From Ruegeria intermedia (GTDB lineage: Bacteria; Pseudomonadota; Alphaproteobacteria; Rhodobacterales; Rhodobacteraceae): a stretch of 64,000 nt of DNA. The notes below the pieces were generated by a model, which was not told the DNA's origin, did not search any database, and saw nothing but the letters and a program-made list of their open reading frames with translations. Both the position numbers and the translations under genes were made by a program. Positions within the stretch are counted from its first letter, which is position 1. Each line of letters opens with the position of its first letter. Location of the stretch: the NCBI RefSeq assembly GCF_900129345.1, contig NZ_FQVK01000003.1, positions 152,606 to 216,605 of the forward strand, given 5' to 3'. This document shows positions 26,595 to 35,879 of the stretch, in pieces.

Positions 26595-27937
26595 ATACGA
26601 TGATGACCGATCTTTATCAGTCTCAGCGCGCGATGCGCCAGATGCGCCAGCAGGCCATGCAGCGGGGGGTGGTCGCGATCCTTGATGTGGGGACATCCAA
26701 GATCGCCTGTCTGGTGCTGCGGTTCGACGGAACCGGTCGGCTGAGCGAGGACAATTCGATCGGCTCGCTGGCCGGGCAGACCGGGTTTCGGGTCATCGGC
26801 GCGGCGACCACCCGGTCGCGTGGGGTGCGGTTCGGCGAGATCACGGCCATGCAGGAAACCGAACGCGCCATCCGCACCGCGCTGCAGGCGGCGCAGAAGA
26901 TGGCCGACATCCGGGTCGATCACGTGATCGCCTGTTTCTCGGGGGCCAACCCGCGCTCGTACGGACTGGACGCGCAGGTGGACCTGGACGGGCAAGAGGT
27001 GACCGAGGCCGAGATCGGCCGCGTTCTGAACGCTTGCGACGTGCCGGATTACGGAGCAGGGCGCGAGGTGCTGCACGCCCAGCCGGTAAATTTCGCGCTC
27101 GACAACCGGTCGGGCCTGATCGACCCGCGCGGGCAGATGGGGCAGACGCTGGCCGTGGACATGCACATGCTGACGGTCGATGCGGTCGCCATTCAGAACC
27201 TGGTGCGCTGCGTCAAGCGGTGCGATCTGGAGTTGGCGGGCATTGCCAACTCGGCCTACGTGTCGGGCATCTCGGCGCTGGTCGAGGACGAACAGGAACT
27301 GGGCGCTGCCTGCATCGACATGGGCGGTGGATCGACCGGCGTGTCGATCTTCATCAAAAAGCACATGATCTATGCCGACAGCGTACGCATGGGCGGCGAT
27401 CACGTCACCAGCGACATTTCGATGGGGCTGGGGATCTCGACCACCATCGCCGAACGGATCAAGACCTTCAACGGAGGCGTTAACGCCACCGGCGCCGATG
27501 ACCGCGACATGATCGACATCGGAGGAGAGACCGGCGATTGGGAGCACGACCGCCGCACCGTCAGCCGGGCCGAGTTGATCGGCATCATGCGCCCTCGCGT
27601 CGAAGAGATCCTGGAAGAGGTCCGCCTGCGGCTGGACGCGGCCGGGTTCGACCACATGCCCAGCCAGCAGATCGTGCTGACCGGAGGGGGCAGCCAGATC
27701 CCCGGTCTGGACGGTCTGGCCAGCCGCATCCTGGGCCAGCGGGTCCGCCTGGGGCGGCCGCTGCGGGTGCATGGCCTGCCGCAATCGGCGACGGGTCCCG
27801 GCTTTTCTTCGGCGGTCGGGTTGGCGCTGTTTGCCGCGCATCCGCAGGACGAATGGTGGGATTTCGAAACCCCTGTCGATACCTCGGCGGTGCGCCCGTT
27901 CCGCCGCGCCGTGCGCTGGTTCCGTGAAAACTGGTAG
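26591..27937 (+). CDS. ftsA: cell division protein FtsA (actin-like)
   Basis: 448 residues from a GTG overlapping the ftsQ stop (an ATG at 26600 is an alternative). Actin-fold ATPase that tethers FtsZ to the membrane. Phosphate-binding segments AILDVGTSKIACLVL and CIDMGGGSTGVSIF and the adenosine motif VLTGGGSQIPGLDGLA are clear. Two odd points: about 25 Gln/Arg-rich residues precede the ATPase fold, and the C-terminus FRRAVRWFRENW is a typical amphipathic membrane-targeting helix. Confidence 0.95.
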   Translation: MNTMMTDLYQSQRAMRQMRQQAMQRGVVAILDVGTSKIACLVLRFDGTGRLSEDNSIGSLAGQTGFRVIGAATTRSRGVRFGEITAMQETERAIRTALQAAQKMADIRVDHVIACFSGANPRSYGLDAQVDLDGQEVTEAEIGRVLNACDVPDYGAGREVLHAQPVNFALDNRSGLIDPRGQMGQTLAVDMHMLTVDAVAIQNLVRCVKRCDLELAGIANSAYVSGISALVEDEQELGAACIDMGGGSTGVSIFIKKHMIYADSVRMGGDHVTSDISMGLGISTTIAERIKTFNGGVNATGADDRDMIDIGGETGDWEHDRRTVSRAELIGIMRPRVEEILEEVRLRLDAAGFDHMPSQQIVLTGGGSQIPGLDGLASRILGQRVRLGRPLRVHGLPQSATGPGFSSAVGLALFAAHPQDEWWDFETPVDTSAVRPFRRAVRWFRENW

Positions 27938-28340
27938 GCGCCTGTTTCGGGCCGTGGCGCTGGCCGCGGCCCTGATGCCCTGCGCGGTCCCGGCCCAGAC
28001 CCGCATCACCCCGGATGACTTTCTGGACGCGGTCGTGGGCAAGACCGTCACCTTCCACGAACTGACCAGCGGAGCGTAGGTGGGCACCGAACAGTTCGTC
28101 AGTCGAACGCTCTCGGTGTGGCGGCGCGCGGGTGAAGGCTGTGTCTACGGCCGCATCACCACGCCCGACGGCCAGCTGTGTTTCCTCTATGACAACGAGC
28201 CCGGACCTGTCTGTTGGTGGCCGTTCATCCACCAAGGGCGCCTGCTGGTACGGATCGCACGGCTGGGCGACGGCGAAATCCAGCAGGTCGGAGCCATGTC
28301 AGACGAAGGGCTGGGCTGTCCTTCGGTCCCGATCAGCTGA
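27924..28340 (+). pseudogene. small secreted protein gene interrupted by in-frame TAG
   Basis: A GTG at 27924, inside the last codons of ftsA, opens a frame encoding a signal peptide (MKTGRRLFRAVALAAALMPC, cleavage after AVPAQ) and TFHELTSGA, then hits TAG at 28077-28079. The same frame continues immediately with VGTEQFVSRTLSVWRRAG...CVYGRIT...LCFLYD...PVCWWPF to a stop at 28340. Both halves read as one protein of about 138 residues with several Cys. Most likely a Tyr codon became TAG, or the base is a sequencing error. GGAG upstream of the GTG at 28080 could allow restart, but without the signal peptide. Family not recognised. Confidence 0.65.
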
Positions 28341-28544
28341 AAAATCCGGTTGCGGCGCAGAGGTTTATGCCGCAAGATATCCCCAACGCCCGTCAGAGGC
28401 CGACCGGCAGGACCCGAGCAGTCAGCCGTCGTGAACAAGTTCCAGAATTACCGCCCGCCTGAATGGGTTGGGTTGAATACGTGTGTCTGGTAGCAGTGTC
28501 CTGTTCGACCGCTAGATGTTCTGGGTTCAGGCGAGATGACGCGG

Positions 28545-28589
28545 AAAATCGCCTTAATTCCTCCACATTTTGTGGATTCGCGCGATTTT
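28545..28589. repeat. nested inverted repeat before the ftsZ promoter
   Basis: An outer 8-bp repeat AAAATCGC (28545-28552) / GCGATTTT (28582-28589) encloses an inner TCCACA-TTT-TGTGGA (28562-28576). It ends 5 bp before the -35 box. It could be a regulator site or, with the T-tract at 28586-28590, a terminator insulating ftsZ from ftsA. Confidence 0.5.
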
Positions 28590-28593
28590 TGGC

Positions 28594-28622
28594 GTGACGT
28601 TTGGGCTTTGGAAATGTAGAAT
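28594..28622 (+). promoter_or_regulatory. ftsZ promoter
   Basis: GTGACG (28594-28599) and TAGAAT (28617-28622) are separated by exactly 17 bp, each close to the sigma-70 consensus, 61 bp upstream of the ftsZ ATG. This would give ftsZ expression independent of the long dcw transcript. Confidence 0.6.
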
Positions 28623-28683
28623 CAAACGTGGATAGGCAAGAAAAACACCGCTTTGCGGGATCAGAATTACAGGCGGACAGAGC

Positions 28684-30291
28684 ATGACATTGAATCTTTC
28701 GATGCCCGGGCACGACGAACTCAAGCCTCGGATCACGGTATTTGGCGTCGGCGGTGCCGGTGGCAACGCCGTCAACAACATGATTGAAAAACAACTGGAC
28801 GGCGTTGATTTCGTGGTCGCGAACACCGACGCACAGGCGCTGCAGCAAAGCCGCTCGTCGGCGCGGGTGCAGCTGGGCATCAAGGTGACCGAAGGGCTGG
28901 GTGCAGGCGCCCGGGCATCGGTCGGTGCCGCCGCCGCCGAAGAGAGCATCGAGCAGATCGTCGATCACCTGGCCGGCGCGCATATGTGCTTCATCACCGC
29001 CGGCATGGGCGGGGGCACCGGCACCGGCGCCGCTCCGATCATCGCGCAGGCCGCGCGTGAACTGGGCGTACTGACCGTGGGCGTGGTGACCAAGCCGTTC
29101 CAGTTCGAAGGCGCCAAGCGCATGCGTCAGGCCGAGGACGGCGTCGAGGCGCTGCAGAAGGTCGTTGATACGCTGATCATCATCCCCAACCAAAACCTGT
29201 TCCGTCTGGCCAACGAAAAGACCACGTTCACCGAGGCCTTCTCGATGGCTGATGACGTGCTTTATCAGGGCGTCAAGGGCGTGACCGACCTGATGGTGCG
29301 TCCGGGCCTGATCAACCTAGACTTTGCCGACGTCCGCGCCGTGATGGACGAGATGGGCAAGGCCATGATGGGCACCGGCGAGGCCGAGGGCGAAGATCGC
29401 GCCATCCAGGCCGCCGAAAAGGCCATCGCCAACCCGCTGCTGGACGAAATCAGCCTCAAGGGCGCCAAGGGTGTCCTGATCAACATCACCGGCAGCCACG
29501 ATCTGACCCTGTTCGAACTGGACGAGGCCGCCAACCGCATCCGCGAGGAAGTGGACCCCGAGGCCAACATCATCGTCGGCTCCACTCTGGACCCCGAGAT
29601 GGAAGGCAAGATGCGCGTCTCGGTCGTGGCAACCGGGATCGACGCCAGCGACAGCGCCGCCGAAGCCCCGGCGCCGCGCCGGTCGATGGCAGCGCCGCTG
29701 AGCCGCGCCACCTCGGCCGAGCAGGAAGCCCCTGAAGTCGAGACCCAGCCGCGTCCGGCCGAAGTTGCCGAGGCGGCCGAGAACATCGCGCCGAGCCTGT
29801 TCGAGTCGATCGAGGATGTCGAGCTCAAAGAGAGCTTCTACGACTCGGGTGCCGAAACCGCGTCGGATGACGATGACCTTCCGCCGCCGGCCTACCAGCC
29901 TCGCGCGGCCGAAGCCGGGCCGGCGCCCCAGCCGGTCGAACCCGCCGCCGATCCTGTGCATTCCCATGCGCCGGGCACCCCTTCGCCGCAGGCCATGCAG
30001 CGGTTGCAGGCCGCGGTTCAGAAAGTGCCGAACGAGTCGCAGCGCCTGAACGCGCAGCGTCCTCAGGCGCCGACGCAACCACCGCGCCCCGCGGCTGAGG
30101 AACGGCCGCGTTTCGGCTTCAACCGTCTGATCGACCGGATGACCGGACATGCGCCGGACACCCCCGCGCAGCCCGTGCGGCAGCAGCCCGAACTGCGCCA
30201 GACTGACGCTACGGCACCTGCGCCGGACGCGGCCGACCCGGATCAGGAGCGGATCGAGGTTCCGGCGTTCCTGCGGCGTCAGGCCAACTGA
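28684..30291 (+). CDS. ftsZ: cell division GTPase FtsZ
   Basis: 535 residues. Tubulin-like GTPase that forms the Z ring. N-terminal [17 protein letters not shown], tubulin signature [10 protein letters not shown] near residue 109, and synergy-loop text [11 protein letters not shown]. After the core (to about residue 320) there is a long Pro/Ala/Gln-rich linker of some 190 residues, then the conserved C-terminal peptide [10 protein letters not shown] that binds FtsA and other partners. The long linker explains the size and is normal for alphaproteobacteria. Preceded by its own promoter and followed by a terminator. Confidence 0.97.
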   Translation: MTLNLSMPGHDELKPRITVFGVGGAGGNAVNNMIEKQLDGVDFVVANTDAQALQQSRSSARVQLGIKVTEGLGAGARASVGAAAAEESIEQIVDHLAGAHMCFITAGMGGGTGTGAAPIIAQAARELGVLTVGVVTKPFQFEGAKRMRQAEDGVEALQKVVDTLIIIPNQNLFRLANEKTTFTEAFSMADDVLYQGVKGVTDLMVRPGLINLDFADVRAVMDEMGKAMMGTGEAEGEDRAIQAAEKAIANPLLDEISLKGAKGVLINITGSHDLTLFELDEAANRIREEVDPEANIIVGSTLDPEMEGKMRVSVVATGIDASDSAAEAPAPRRSMAAPLSRATSAEQEAPEVETQPRPAEVAEAAENIAPSLFESIEDVELKESFYDSGAETASDDDDLPPPAYQPRAAEAGPAPQPVEPAADPVHSHAPGTPSPQAMQRLQAAVQKVPNESQRLNAQRPQAPTQPPRPAAEERPRFGFNRLIDRMTGHAPDTPAQPVRQQPELRQTDATAPAPDAADPDQERIEVPAFLRRQAN

Positions 30292-30311
30292 TCGCGGTAA
30301 CAAATTCTGAA

Positions 30312-30344
30312 AAAGGGTCGCCGGGTGGCGGCCCTTTATTTTTG
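30312..30344 (+). terminator. intrinsic terminator of ftsZ / end of dcw cluster
   Basis: AAAGGGTCGCC (30312-30322) pairs with GGCGGCCCTTT (30327-30337) with one T.G wobble and a GGGT loop, followed by ATTTTTG. It lies 20 bp after the ftsZ stop. Confidence 0.85.
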
Positions 30345-30502
30345 TTTTTTAGATACTTACCTGCGGGTCGGCAGGCTTTTGCCGATCGTTCGCAAAACTG
30401 TTTCATTCGGTTACAAAGAGTGAGTTGAGCAGCGTTCGAGCCTTCCTTAACTGAGTGGCAACACGGCCGATCCAGGTCGGACACCGCTCACTGAGGTCCC
30501 AT

Positions 30503-31423
30503 TTGCAACAGACGCTCAAATCTTCGGTCACGTTCAAAGGCGTGGGTTTGCACAGCGGCAAGCCTGCGACGATGGTTCTGAAGCCGGCTGCCGCCGGGCA
30601 CGGTATCTGGTTCAAGCGGACCGACATCGAACTGGGCAATGCGATGATCCCGGCGATCTATGACGTGGTCGAGCGCACCCAGCTGTGCACGCGTCTGGTG
30701 AATGATGCGGGCGTCTCGGTGTCGACCGTCGAACATATCATGGCGGCCCTGGCCGGATGCGGAATCCACAATGCCTTGATCGAGATCGACGGCCCTGAGG
30801 TTCCGATCATGGATGGCTCGTCCATCGAATTCGTGCGCGGCATCATGTCCAAGGGTGTGCGCCGCCAGGCCAGCCCCGTTCTGGCCTACGAGGTGCTCAA
30901 ACCGGTCGTCGCCGAGCGCGAAGGCGCGCGGGCGTCGATCCGCCCGGCGGACGGTTTGATCATCGAATTTCACATCGATTTCGAAGACGCGGCCATCGGA
31001 CGGCAGACCAAGATTCTGGACATGCGCAACGGTGCCTTTGCCCGCGAATTGTCTGATTGTCGAACGTTCTGCCGTCGCTCGGATGTTGAGGCGATGCGCG
31101 AAAACGGTCTGGCACTGGGCGGCACGTTGGAGAACGCTGTCGTGGTGCAGGGCGACTCGGTTCTGACCCCGGGCGGCTTCCGCCGTGCGGACGAAGCCGT
31201 GCGCCACAAGATGCTGGATGCGCTGGGGGATCTGTATCTGGCCGGCGGCCCGATTTTCGGCCATTTCGTCGGCGAGAAATCCGGCCACGCGATGACCAAC
31301 ACGCTGCTGCGCAAACTGTTCGAAACGCCCGGTGCGGTGCGCCCGGTTCTGTGCACGCCGGAACAGGCATTGCAATTGCCGGGGCAGGGCCTGGCCTTGG
31401 CGGAAATCCCGCAGGTGGCCTGA
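30503..31423 (+). CDS. lpxC: UDP-3-O-acyl-N-acetylglucosamine deacetylase LpxC
   Basis: 306 residues from a TTG start. Zn-dependent enzyme for the committed step of lipid A synthesis. The sequence opens with TLKSSVTFKGVGLHSGKP; zinc ligands lie in STVEHIMAAL (His near residue 77) and EAVRHKMLDALGD (His and Asp near 234); the catalytic His is in GPIFGHFVGEKSGHAM. TTG at 30503 is chosen because GAGG lies 6 nt upstream and LQQTLKSSVTFKG is the usual N-terminus; a GTG at 30455 would add 16 unusual residues. Confidence 0.93.
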   Translation: MQQTLKSSVTFKGVGLHSGKPATMVLKPAAAGHGIWFKRTDIELGNAMIPAIYDVVERTQLCTRLVNDAGVSVSTVEHIMAALAGCGIHNALIEIDGPEVPIMDGSSIEFVRGIMSKGVRRQASPVLAYEVLKPVVAEREGARASIRPADGLIIEFHIDFEDAAIGRQTKILDMRNGAFARELSDCRTFCRRSDVEAMRENGLALGGTLENAVVVQGDSVLTPGGFRRADEAVRHKMLDALGDLYLAGGPIFGHFVGEKSGHAMTNTLLRKLFETPGAVRPVLCTPEQALQLPGQGLALAEIPQVA

Positions 31424-31539
31424 TCTGTCCCGTCTTGGCGACAATTCCGTCGCGGGTCGTTTAAGGCGTTTTGCACCGGAATTTTATATGCTAGACCAAA
31501 GCCCAATCCGGGGTTACCCAAAGAGACAAGACGACTAGG

Positions 31540-32412
31540 ATGGGCGGTATGGTTGGCTTCAAGGCGGCAGTCAGGCTTGCGGGCGTGATTCTTCTGGCGG
31601 CTACTTTGACGGCATGCGGCAATGCGGGCGGCCTGTTCGGAAACAAGGGGGCCGATCGGTCCCAGAACCTCGAAGGCTATACCCCCGAACAGATTTTCAC
31701 CCGTGGCGAATTCGAGCTGTCGCAGAACCGGCCGGATGACGCCGCCTGGTATTTCTCGGAGGTCGAGCGCCTGTACCCCTATTCCGAATGGGCAAAGCGG
31801 TCGCTGATCATGCAGGCCTTTGCGTTTCATTCGGACAAGAATTACGAGGAAAGCCGTGCCGCCGCGCAGCGGTATATCGATTTCTACCCCACCGACGAAG
31901 ACGCGGCCTATGCGCAGTACCTTCTGGCGCTCAGCTATTATGACCAGATCGACGAGGTCGGCCGCGACCAGGGCCTGACCTTCCAGGCGCTGCAGGCGCT
32001 GCGCACGGTGATCGAGGTCTATCCCGACAGCGAATACGCCACCTCGGCCGTGTTGAAATTCGATCTGGCCTTCGACCATCTGGCGGGCAAGGAAATGGAG
32101 ATCGGGCGCTATTATCTGCGTCAGGATCACTATACCGCCGCAATCAACCGCTTCCGTGTCGTGGTCGAGGATTTCCAGACCACAACCCACACTGCCGAAG
32201 CGCTGTACCGCCTGGTCGAAGCCTATCTGGCCCTGGGGCTGGTTGACGAGGCGCAGTCGGCTGGCGCGATCCTTGGCTACAACTACCAGTCGTCCGAATG
32301 GTATGATGCGGCTTACAAGCTGCTGACGTCGCGCGGGCTTGAACTCAAGAGCCGCGGCAACAACTGGCTCAGCCAGATCTACCGCCAGACGATCAAGGGC
32401 CAGTGGTTATAA
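31540..32412 (+). CDS. bamD: outer membrane protein assembly factor BamD (lipoprotein)
   Basis: 290 residues. Lipoprotein signal with lipobox ending at Cys26 (LTAC), then about five TPR units: YTPEQIFTRGEFELSQNRPDDAAWYFSEVERLYPYSEWAKRS is written here only as its ends, YTPEQIFTRGEFEL and EVERLYPYSEWAK, which mark the family's first repeats. GQ-rich signature regions AYAQYLLALSYYDQI and IGRYYLRQDHYTAAINRF follow. BamD is the essential lipoprotein of the BAM beta-barrel machine. An internal ATG (residue 4) is an alternative start. It lies 116 bp after lpxC, so envelope genes remain grouped. Confidence 0.93.
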   Translation: MGGMVGFKAAVRLAGVILLAATLTACGNAGGLFGNKGADRSQNLEGYTPEQIFTRGEFELSQNRPDDAAWYFSEVERLYPYSEWAKRSLIMQAFAFHSDKNYEESRAAAQRYIDFYPTDEDAAYAQYLLALSYYDQIDEVGRDQGLTFQALQALRTVIEVYPDSEYATSAVLKFDLAFDHLAGKEMEIGRYYLRQDHYTAAINRFRVVVEDFQTTTHTAEALYRLVEAYLALGLVDEAQSAGAILGYNYQSSEWYDAAYKLLTSRGLELKSRGNNWLSQIYRQTIKGQWL

Positions 32413-32448
32413 TCGCCATGGTCACAGGCTTGGGACGCTGACGACCCG

Positions 32449-34098
32449 ATGCTGCGCGCCCTTGATATCCGCGACATGCTGATCATCGACCGGCTGGAAC
32501 TGACCTTTCAGCCGGGCCTGAACGCGCTGACCGGCGAAACGGGCGCGGGCAAGTCGATCCTGCTCGACTCGCTGGGCTTCGTGCTGGGCTGGCGCGGACG
32601 GGCCGAACTGGTCCGGCAGGGGGCCGCGCAGGGCGAGGTCGTGGCCGAGTTCGAACTGCCCGAGGACCATCCCGCCCATGCGATCCTGGCCGAGGCCGGG
32701 TTGCCCGGCGGCTCGGAACTGATCCTGCGCCGCGTCAACACCGCCGAGGGGCGCAAGACCGCCTGGGTCAATGACCGCCGCTGCTCGGGCGAGGTGTTGC
32801 GCGCGCTGTCGGAAACCTTGATCGAGCTGCACGGCCAGCATGATGACCGGGGCCTGCTGAACCCGCGCGGCCATCGCGCCATGCTGGACGCCTATGCCGG
32901 GGCCGAGCCGCAACTGGCCACCGTGCGCGCTGCCTGGGCCGAGATGGCGCGCGCCCGCAAGGCCCTGGCCGAGACCGAGGCCGCCGTGGCCGCCGTGCGC
33001 AGCGAAGAGGAATTTCTGCGGCACTCCGTGGCCGAACTCGACAAGCTTGACCCGCAGCCGGGCGAGGATGCCGAGCTCGACGCCCGCCGCCGGATGATGC
33101 AGGGGGCCGAGCGCATCCGCGACGACGTGGCCCGCGCCTTTGCCCTGCTGGGCGGTGACGGGGCCGAAGGGGCGATGGCGGATGCCGTGCGCTGGCTGGA
33201 AGGCGTCGCCGACCGGGCGGATGGCCAACTGGACGAGCCGATCGCCGCCCTGGGGCGCGCCCTGATCGAGCTGGGCGAGGCGCAGGACGGCGTGACCGCC
33301 TGCCTCGAGGCGCTGGACTTCAACCCTGTCGAGTTGGAGCAGACCGAGGAACGTCTGTTCGCCATCCGCGCGGTGGCCCGCAAGCATGACGTGGCCCCCG
33401 ATGATTTGAGCGGTTTCGCCGACACGCTGCGCGCCCGTCTGGGCCAGCTTGAGGCCGGAGACGCCGACCTGGCCGACCGCCGTGCTGCGGTGCAGGCCGC
33501 GCAGGCCGCCTATGACGCAGCCGCCGAGGCACTCAGCGCCCTGCGGCGCGAAGCTGCCGGCCGGCTGGACGCGGCGGTAATGGCCGAGCTTGCACCGCTC
33601 AAAATGGAGCGTGCGGTGTTCGAGACCCAGATCACGCCCGCCGACCCCGGACCCGATGGGCAGGACGCCGTGGCCTTTACCGTGGCCACCAACCCGGGCG
33701 CGCCGTCGGGACCGCTGAACAAGATCGCCTCGGGCGGGGAACTCAGCCGCTTTCTGCTGGCGCTCAAGGTGTGCCTGTCGGGCGATGACAGCACCCGGAC
33801 CATGATCTTTGACGAAATCGACCGCGGGGTGGGCGGCGCCACGGCCGATGCCGTGGGCCGCAGGCTTGCGGCGCTGGCGCAGGCCGGGCAGGTGCTGGTG
33901 GTAACCCATTCGCCGCAGGTCGCGGCGCGCGCCGCGCATCACTGGCGGGTTCAGAAACACGTGACCGACGGGCAGACCCTGTCCACCGTTCTGCCGCTGT
34001 CCGAATCCGACCGGATCGACGAGATCGCCCGCATGGTTTCCGGCGACACCATTACCCCCGAGGCCCGCGCCGCCGCCCGCGCGCTGCTGCAGGCCTGA
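32449..34098 (+). CDS. recN: DNA repair protein RecN (SMC-like)
   Basis: 549 residues. SMC-family ATPase in double-strand-break repair. Walker A GETGAGKSILLDSL near residue 29, a predicted coiled-coil middle (Ala/Glu/Arg-rich, about residues 150-370), ABC signature ASGGELSRFLLALK near 425 and Walker B MIFDEIDRGVGGATAD near 452, then VTHSPQVAARA. Both halves of the head are present and the length is normal. Confidence 0.96.
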   Translation: MLRALDIRDMLIIDRLELTFQPGLNALTGETGAGKSILLDSLGFVLGWRGRAELVRQGAAQGEVVAEFELPEDHPAHAILAEAGLPGGSELILRRVNTAEGRKTAWVNDRRCSGEVLRALSETLIELHGQHDDRGLLNPRGHRAMLDAYAGAEPQLATVRAAWAEMARARKALAETEAAVAAVRSEEEFLRHSVAELDKLDPQPGEDAELDARRRMMQGAERIRDDVARAFALLGGDGAEGAMADAVRWLEGVADRADGQLDEPIAALGRALIELGEAQDGVTACLEALDFNPVELEQTEERLFAIRAVARKHDVAPDDLSGFADTLRARLGQLEAGDADLADRRAAVQAAQAAYDAAAEALSALRREAAGRLDAAVMAELAPLKMERAVFETQITPADPGPDGQDAVAFTVATNPGAPSGPLNKIASGGELSRFLLALKVCLSGDDSTRTMIFDEIDRGVGGATADAVGRRLAALAQAGQVLVVTHSPQVAARAAHHWRVQKHVTDGQTLSTVLPLSESDRIDEIARMVSGDTITPEARAAARALLQA

Positions 34099-34099
34099 T

Positions 34100-34126
34100 G
34101 CAAGCCTGCCGCAGGTTGCGACTTTT
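34100..34126 (+). terminator. possible weak terminator after recN
   Basis: GCAAGCCT / AGGTTGC can form a 7-bp stem with one bulge around GCCGC, followed by GACTTTTC. It immediately follows the recN stop codon. Confidence 0.35.
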
Positions 34127-34180
34127 CTCTGCGCGATGCGTGCGTTACCAAGGGTCATCACCCAACCCCGCCGAGGGCCA

Positions 34181-35866
34181 ATGACCCACTCCATCCGTTC
34201 CGTGTTGCAAACCCAGCTCCAGCAAGCCCTGGCCGCGCTCAAGGACGCCTGGCGGGTCATGCTCCGCCGCGGGCCAAGCCAGATTCAGTTCTGGTTCATC
34301 GCCTTGGCCATCGGCGTCGCGGCAGGGTTCATGGCGCTGGGGTTTCGCAAGGGCATCAACGCCTTGCAGGCCTATGTCTACCAGACTGACGATATTCTCC
34401 ACCTGCACAGTTTTGCCGAGAATCTGCCGTGGGAGATGGTGCTGATCATCCCAATTATCGGCGGTCTGATCGTGGGGGTGATTTTGCACCTGTTCACCGA
34501 TGACGGCCGTGTGCGCTCGGTTGCCGACGTGATCGAAGGCGCCGCCGTCAACGATGGTCGGGTCGAAACCAAGGCCGGCATCGCCTCGTTCCTGGCCTCT
34601 CTGATCACGCTCAGCACCGGCGGCTCGACCGGGCGGGAAGGGCCGGTGGTTCACATGGCCGGCGTGATCTCGACCTGGGTCAGCAACCGCATTCATGCCG
34701 ACGGCATCACCGGGCGCGATCTGCTGGGTTGTGCCGTGGCCGCCGCCGTCTCGGCCAGTTTCAACGCCCCCATCGCCGGGGCGCTGTTCGCGCTCGAGGT
34801 GGTGTTGCGCCATTTCGCCGTGCATGCCTTTGCGCCGATCGTCATCGCCTCGGTGGCGGGCACGGTCATCAACCGGCTGGAATATGGAGACGTGACCGAA
34901 TTCATTCTGGAAACGCCGGGATCGTTGCAATTCTACGTCGAACTTCCGGCCTTCCTGATCCTCGGGCTGGTCTGCGGTCTGGTGTCGCTGGCGCTGATGC
35001 GCGCGATCTTCTTTGCCGAGGATTTAGGGACCCACGTCCAAGCACGCCTGTCACTGCCGCGCTGGCTGCGCCCGGCGGTGTCCGGGGCGATGCTGGGGGG
35101 GCTTGCCGTCTGGTTTCCGCATATCATCGGTGTGGGTTACGAAACCACGATCCGCGCCCTGACCGGCGATCTGGTGCTGACCACCGCCATCCTGTTCGCG
35201 GTGGTGAAAACCGCCGCCGTCGCCATTACCATGGGCGGGCGCATGGGGGGCGGTGTGTTCTCGCCCTCGCTGATGATCGGGGCGCTGACCGGTCTGGCCT
35301 TTGGCCTGATCGCGACCGGGCTGCTGCCGGATGTGTCCGGCACGCACACGCTCTATGCCTTCGCGGGGATGGGGGCGGTTGCGGCTGCGGTGCTGGGGGC
35401 GCCGATTTCGACCACGCTGATCGTGTTCGAGCTGACCGGAGACTGGCAGATCGGGTTGGCTGTGATGGTTTCGGTTTCGATGTCCACCGCGCTGGCCTCG
35501 CGGCTTGTCGACAGGTCGTTCTTCCTGACCCAGCTGGAACGCCGGGGCGTGCATCTGGCCGCCGGGCCGCAGGCCTATCTGCTGGCGATGCTGCGGGCCG
35601 GTTCAGTGATGCGCCCGCTGGGTGATCCGCGCTCGATCACCGAAGAACAGGCGCGGGTGCTGATGGATCAGGGGCTTTGCATTCCGGCCAGCGCCACGCT
35701 CGAGGCCGCGATGCCTTATTTCGACCGTGACGAGATTGCCTGTCTGCCGGTGGTGGTGCCCGAAGACGACGGGACCGAAACCCCGGTTGGCGCGCTTTAT
35801 CATGTCGATGCGCTCAAGGCCTACAACCGCGCGCTGACGGCCACGGCAGCCGAGGAACACTCGTGA
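34181..35866 (+). CDS. ClC-family chloride channel / H+-Cl- antiporter with CBS region
   Basis: 561 residues from the ATG at 34181. ClC fold with ten or more membrane helices. STGGSTGREGPVVH carries the gating glutamate, and FNAPIAGALFALE ends with the internal proton-transfer glutamate, so this looks like an exchanger rather than a passive channel. MGGRMGGGVFSPSLMIG and GAPISTTLIVFELTGDW complete the ion pathway. The C-terminal 110 residues (GSVMRPLGDPRSITEEQ onward) resemble CBS domains. An in-frame ATG at 34136 lacks a ribosome-binding site; GAGGG precedes 34181. Confidence 0.9.
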   Translation: MTHSIRSVLQTQLQQALAALKDAWRVMLRRGPSQIQFWFIALAIGVAAGFMALGFRKGINALQAYVYQTDDILHLHSFAENLPWEMVLIIPIIGGLIVGVILHLFTDDGRVRSVADVIEGAAVNDGRVETKAGIASFLASLITLSTGGSTGREGPVVHMAGVISTWVSNRIHADGITGRDLLGCAVAAAVSASFNAPIAGALFALEVVLRHFAVHAFAPIVIASVAGTVINRLEYGDVTEFILETPGSLQFYVELPAFLILGLVCGLVSLALMRAIFFAEDLGTHVQARLSLPRWLRPAVSGAMLGGLAVWFPHIIGVGYETTIRALTGDLVLTTAILFAVVKTAAVAITMGGRMGGGVFSPSLMIGALTGLAFGLIATGLLPDVSGTHTLYAFAGMGAVAAAVLGAPISTTLIVFELTGDWQIGLAVMVSVSMSTALASRLVDRSFFLTQLERRGVHLAAGPQAYLLAMLRAGSVMRPLGDPRSITEEQARVLMDQGLCIPASATLEAAMPYFDRDEIACLPVVVPEDDGTETPVGALYHVDALKAYNRALTATAAEEHS

Positions 35867-35879
35867 CCTTGCGCAAGCG

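Larger units (their letters stand above)
28341..28683. other. 343-bp intergenic region upstream of ftsZ
   Basis: No gene is visible. The right half contains a nested inverted repeat and a good sigma-70-type promoter, both listed separately. Nothing recognisable was seen in 28341-28540. Confidence 0.6.

Noticed and set aside
28077..28079. Recoding of TAG (pyrrolysine or programmed read-through)
   Set aside because: No pyrrolysine genes or read-through context are visible, and a single Tyr-to-TAG substitution explains the break.
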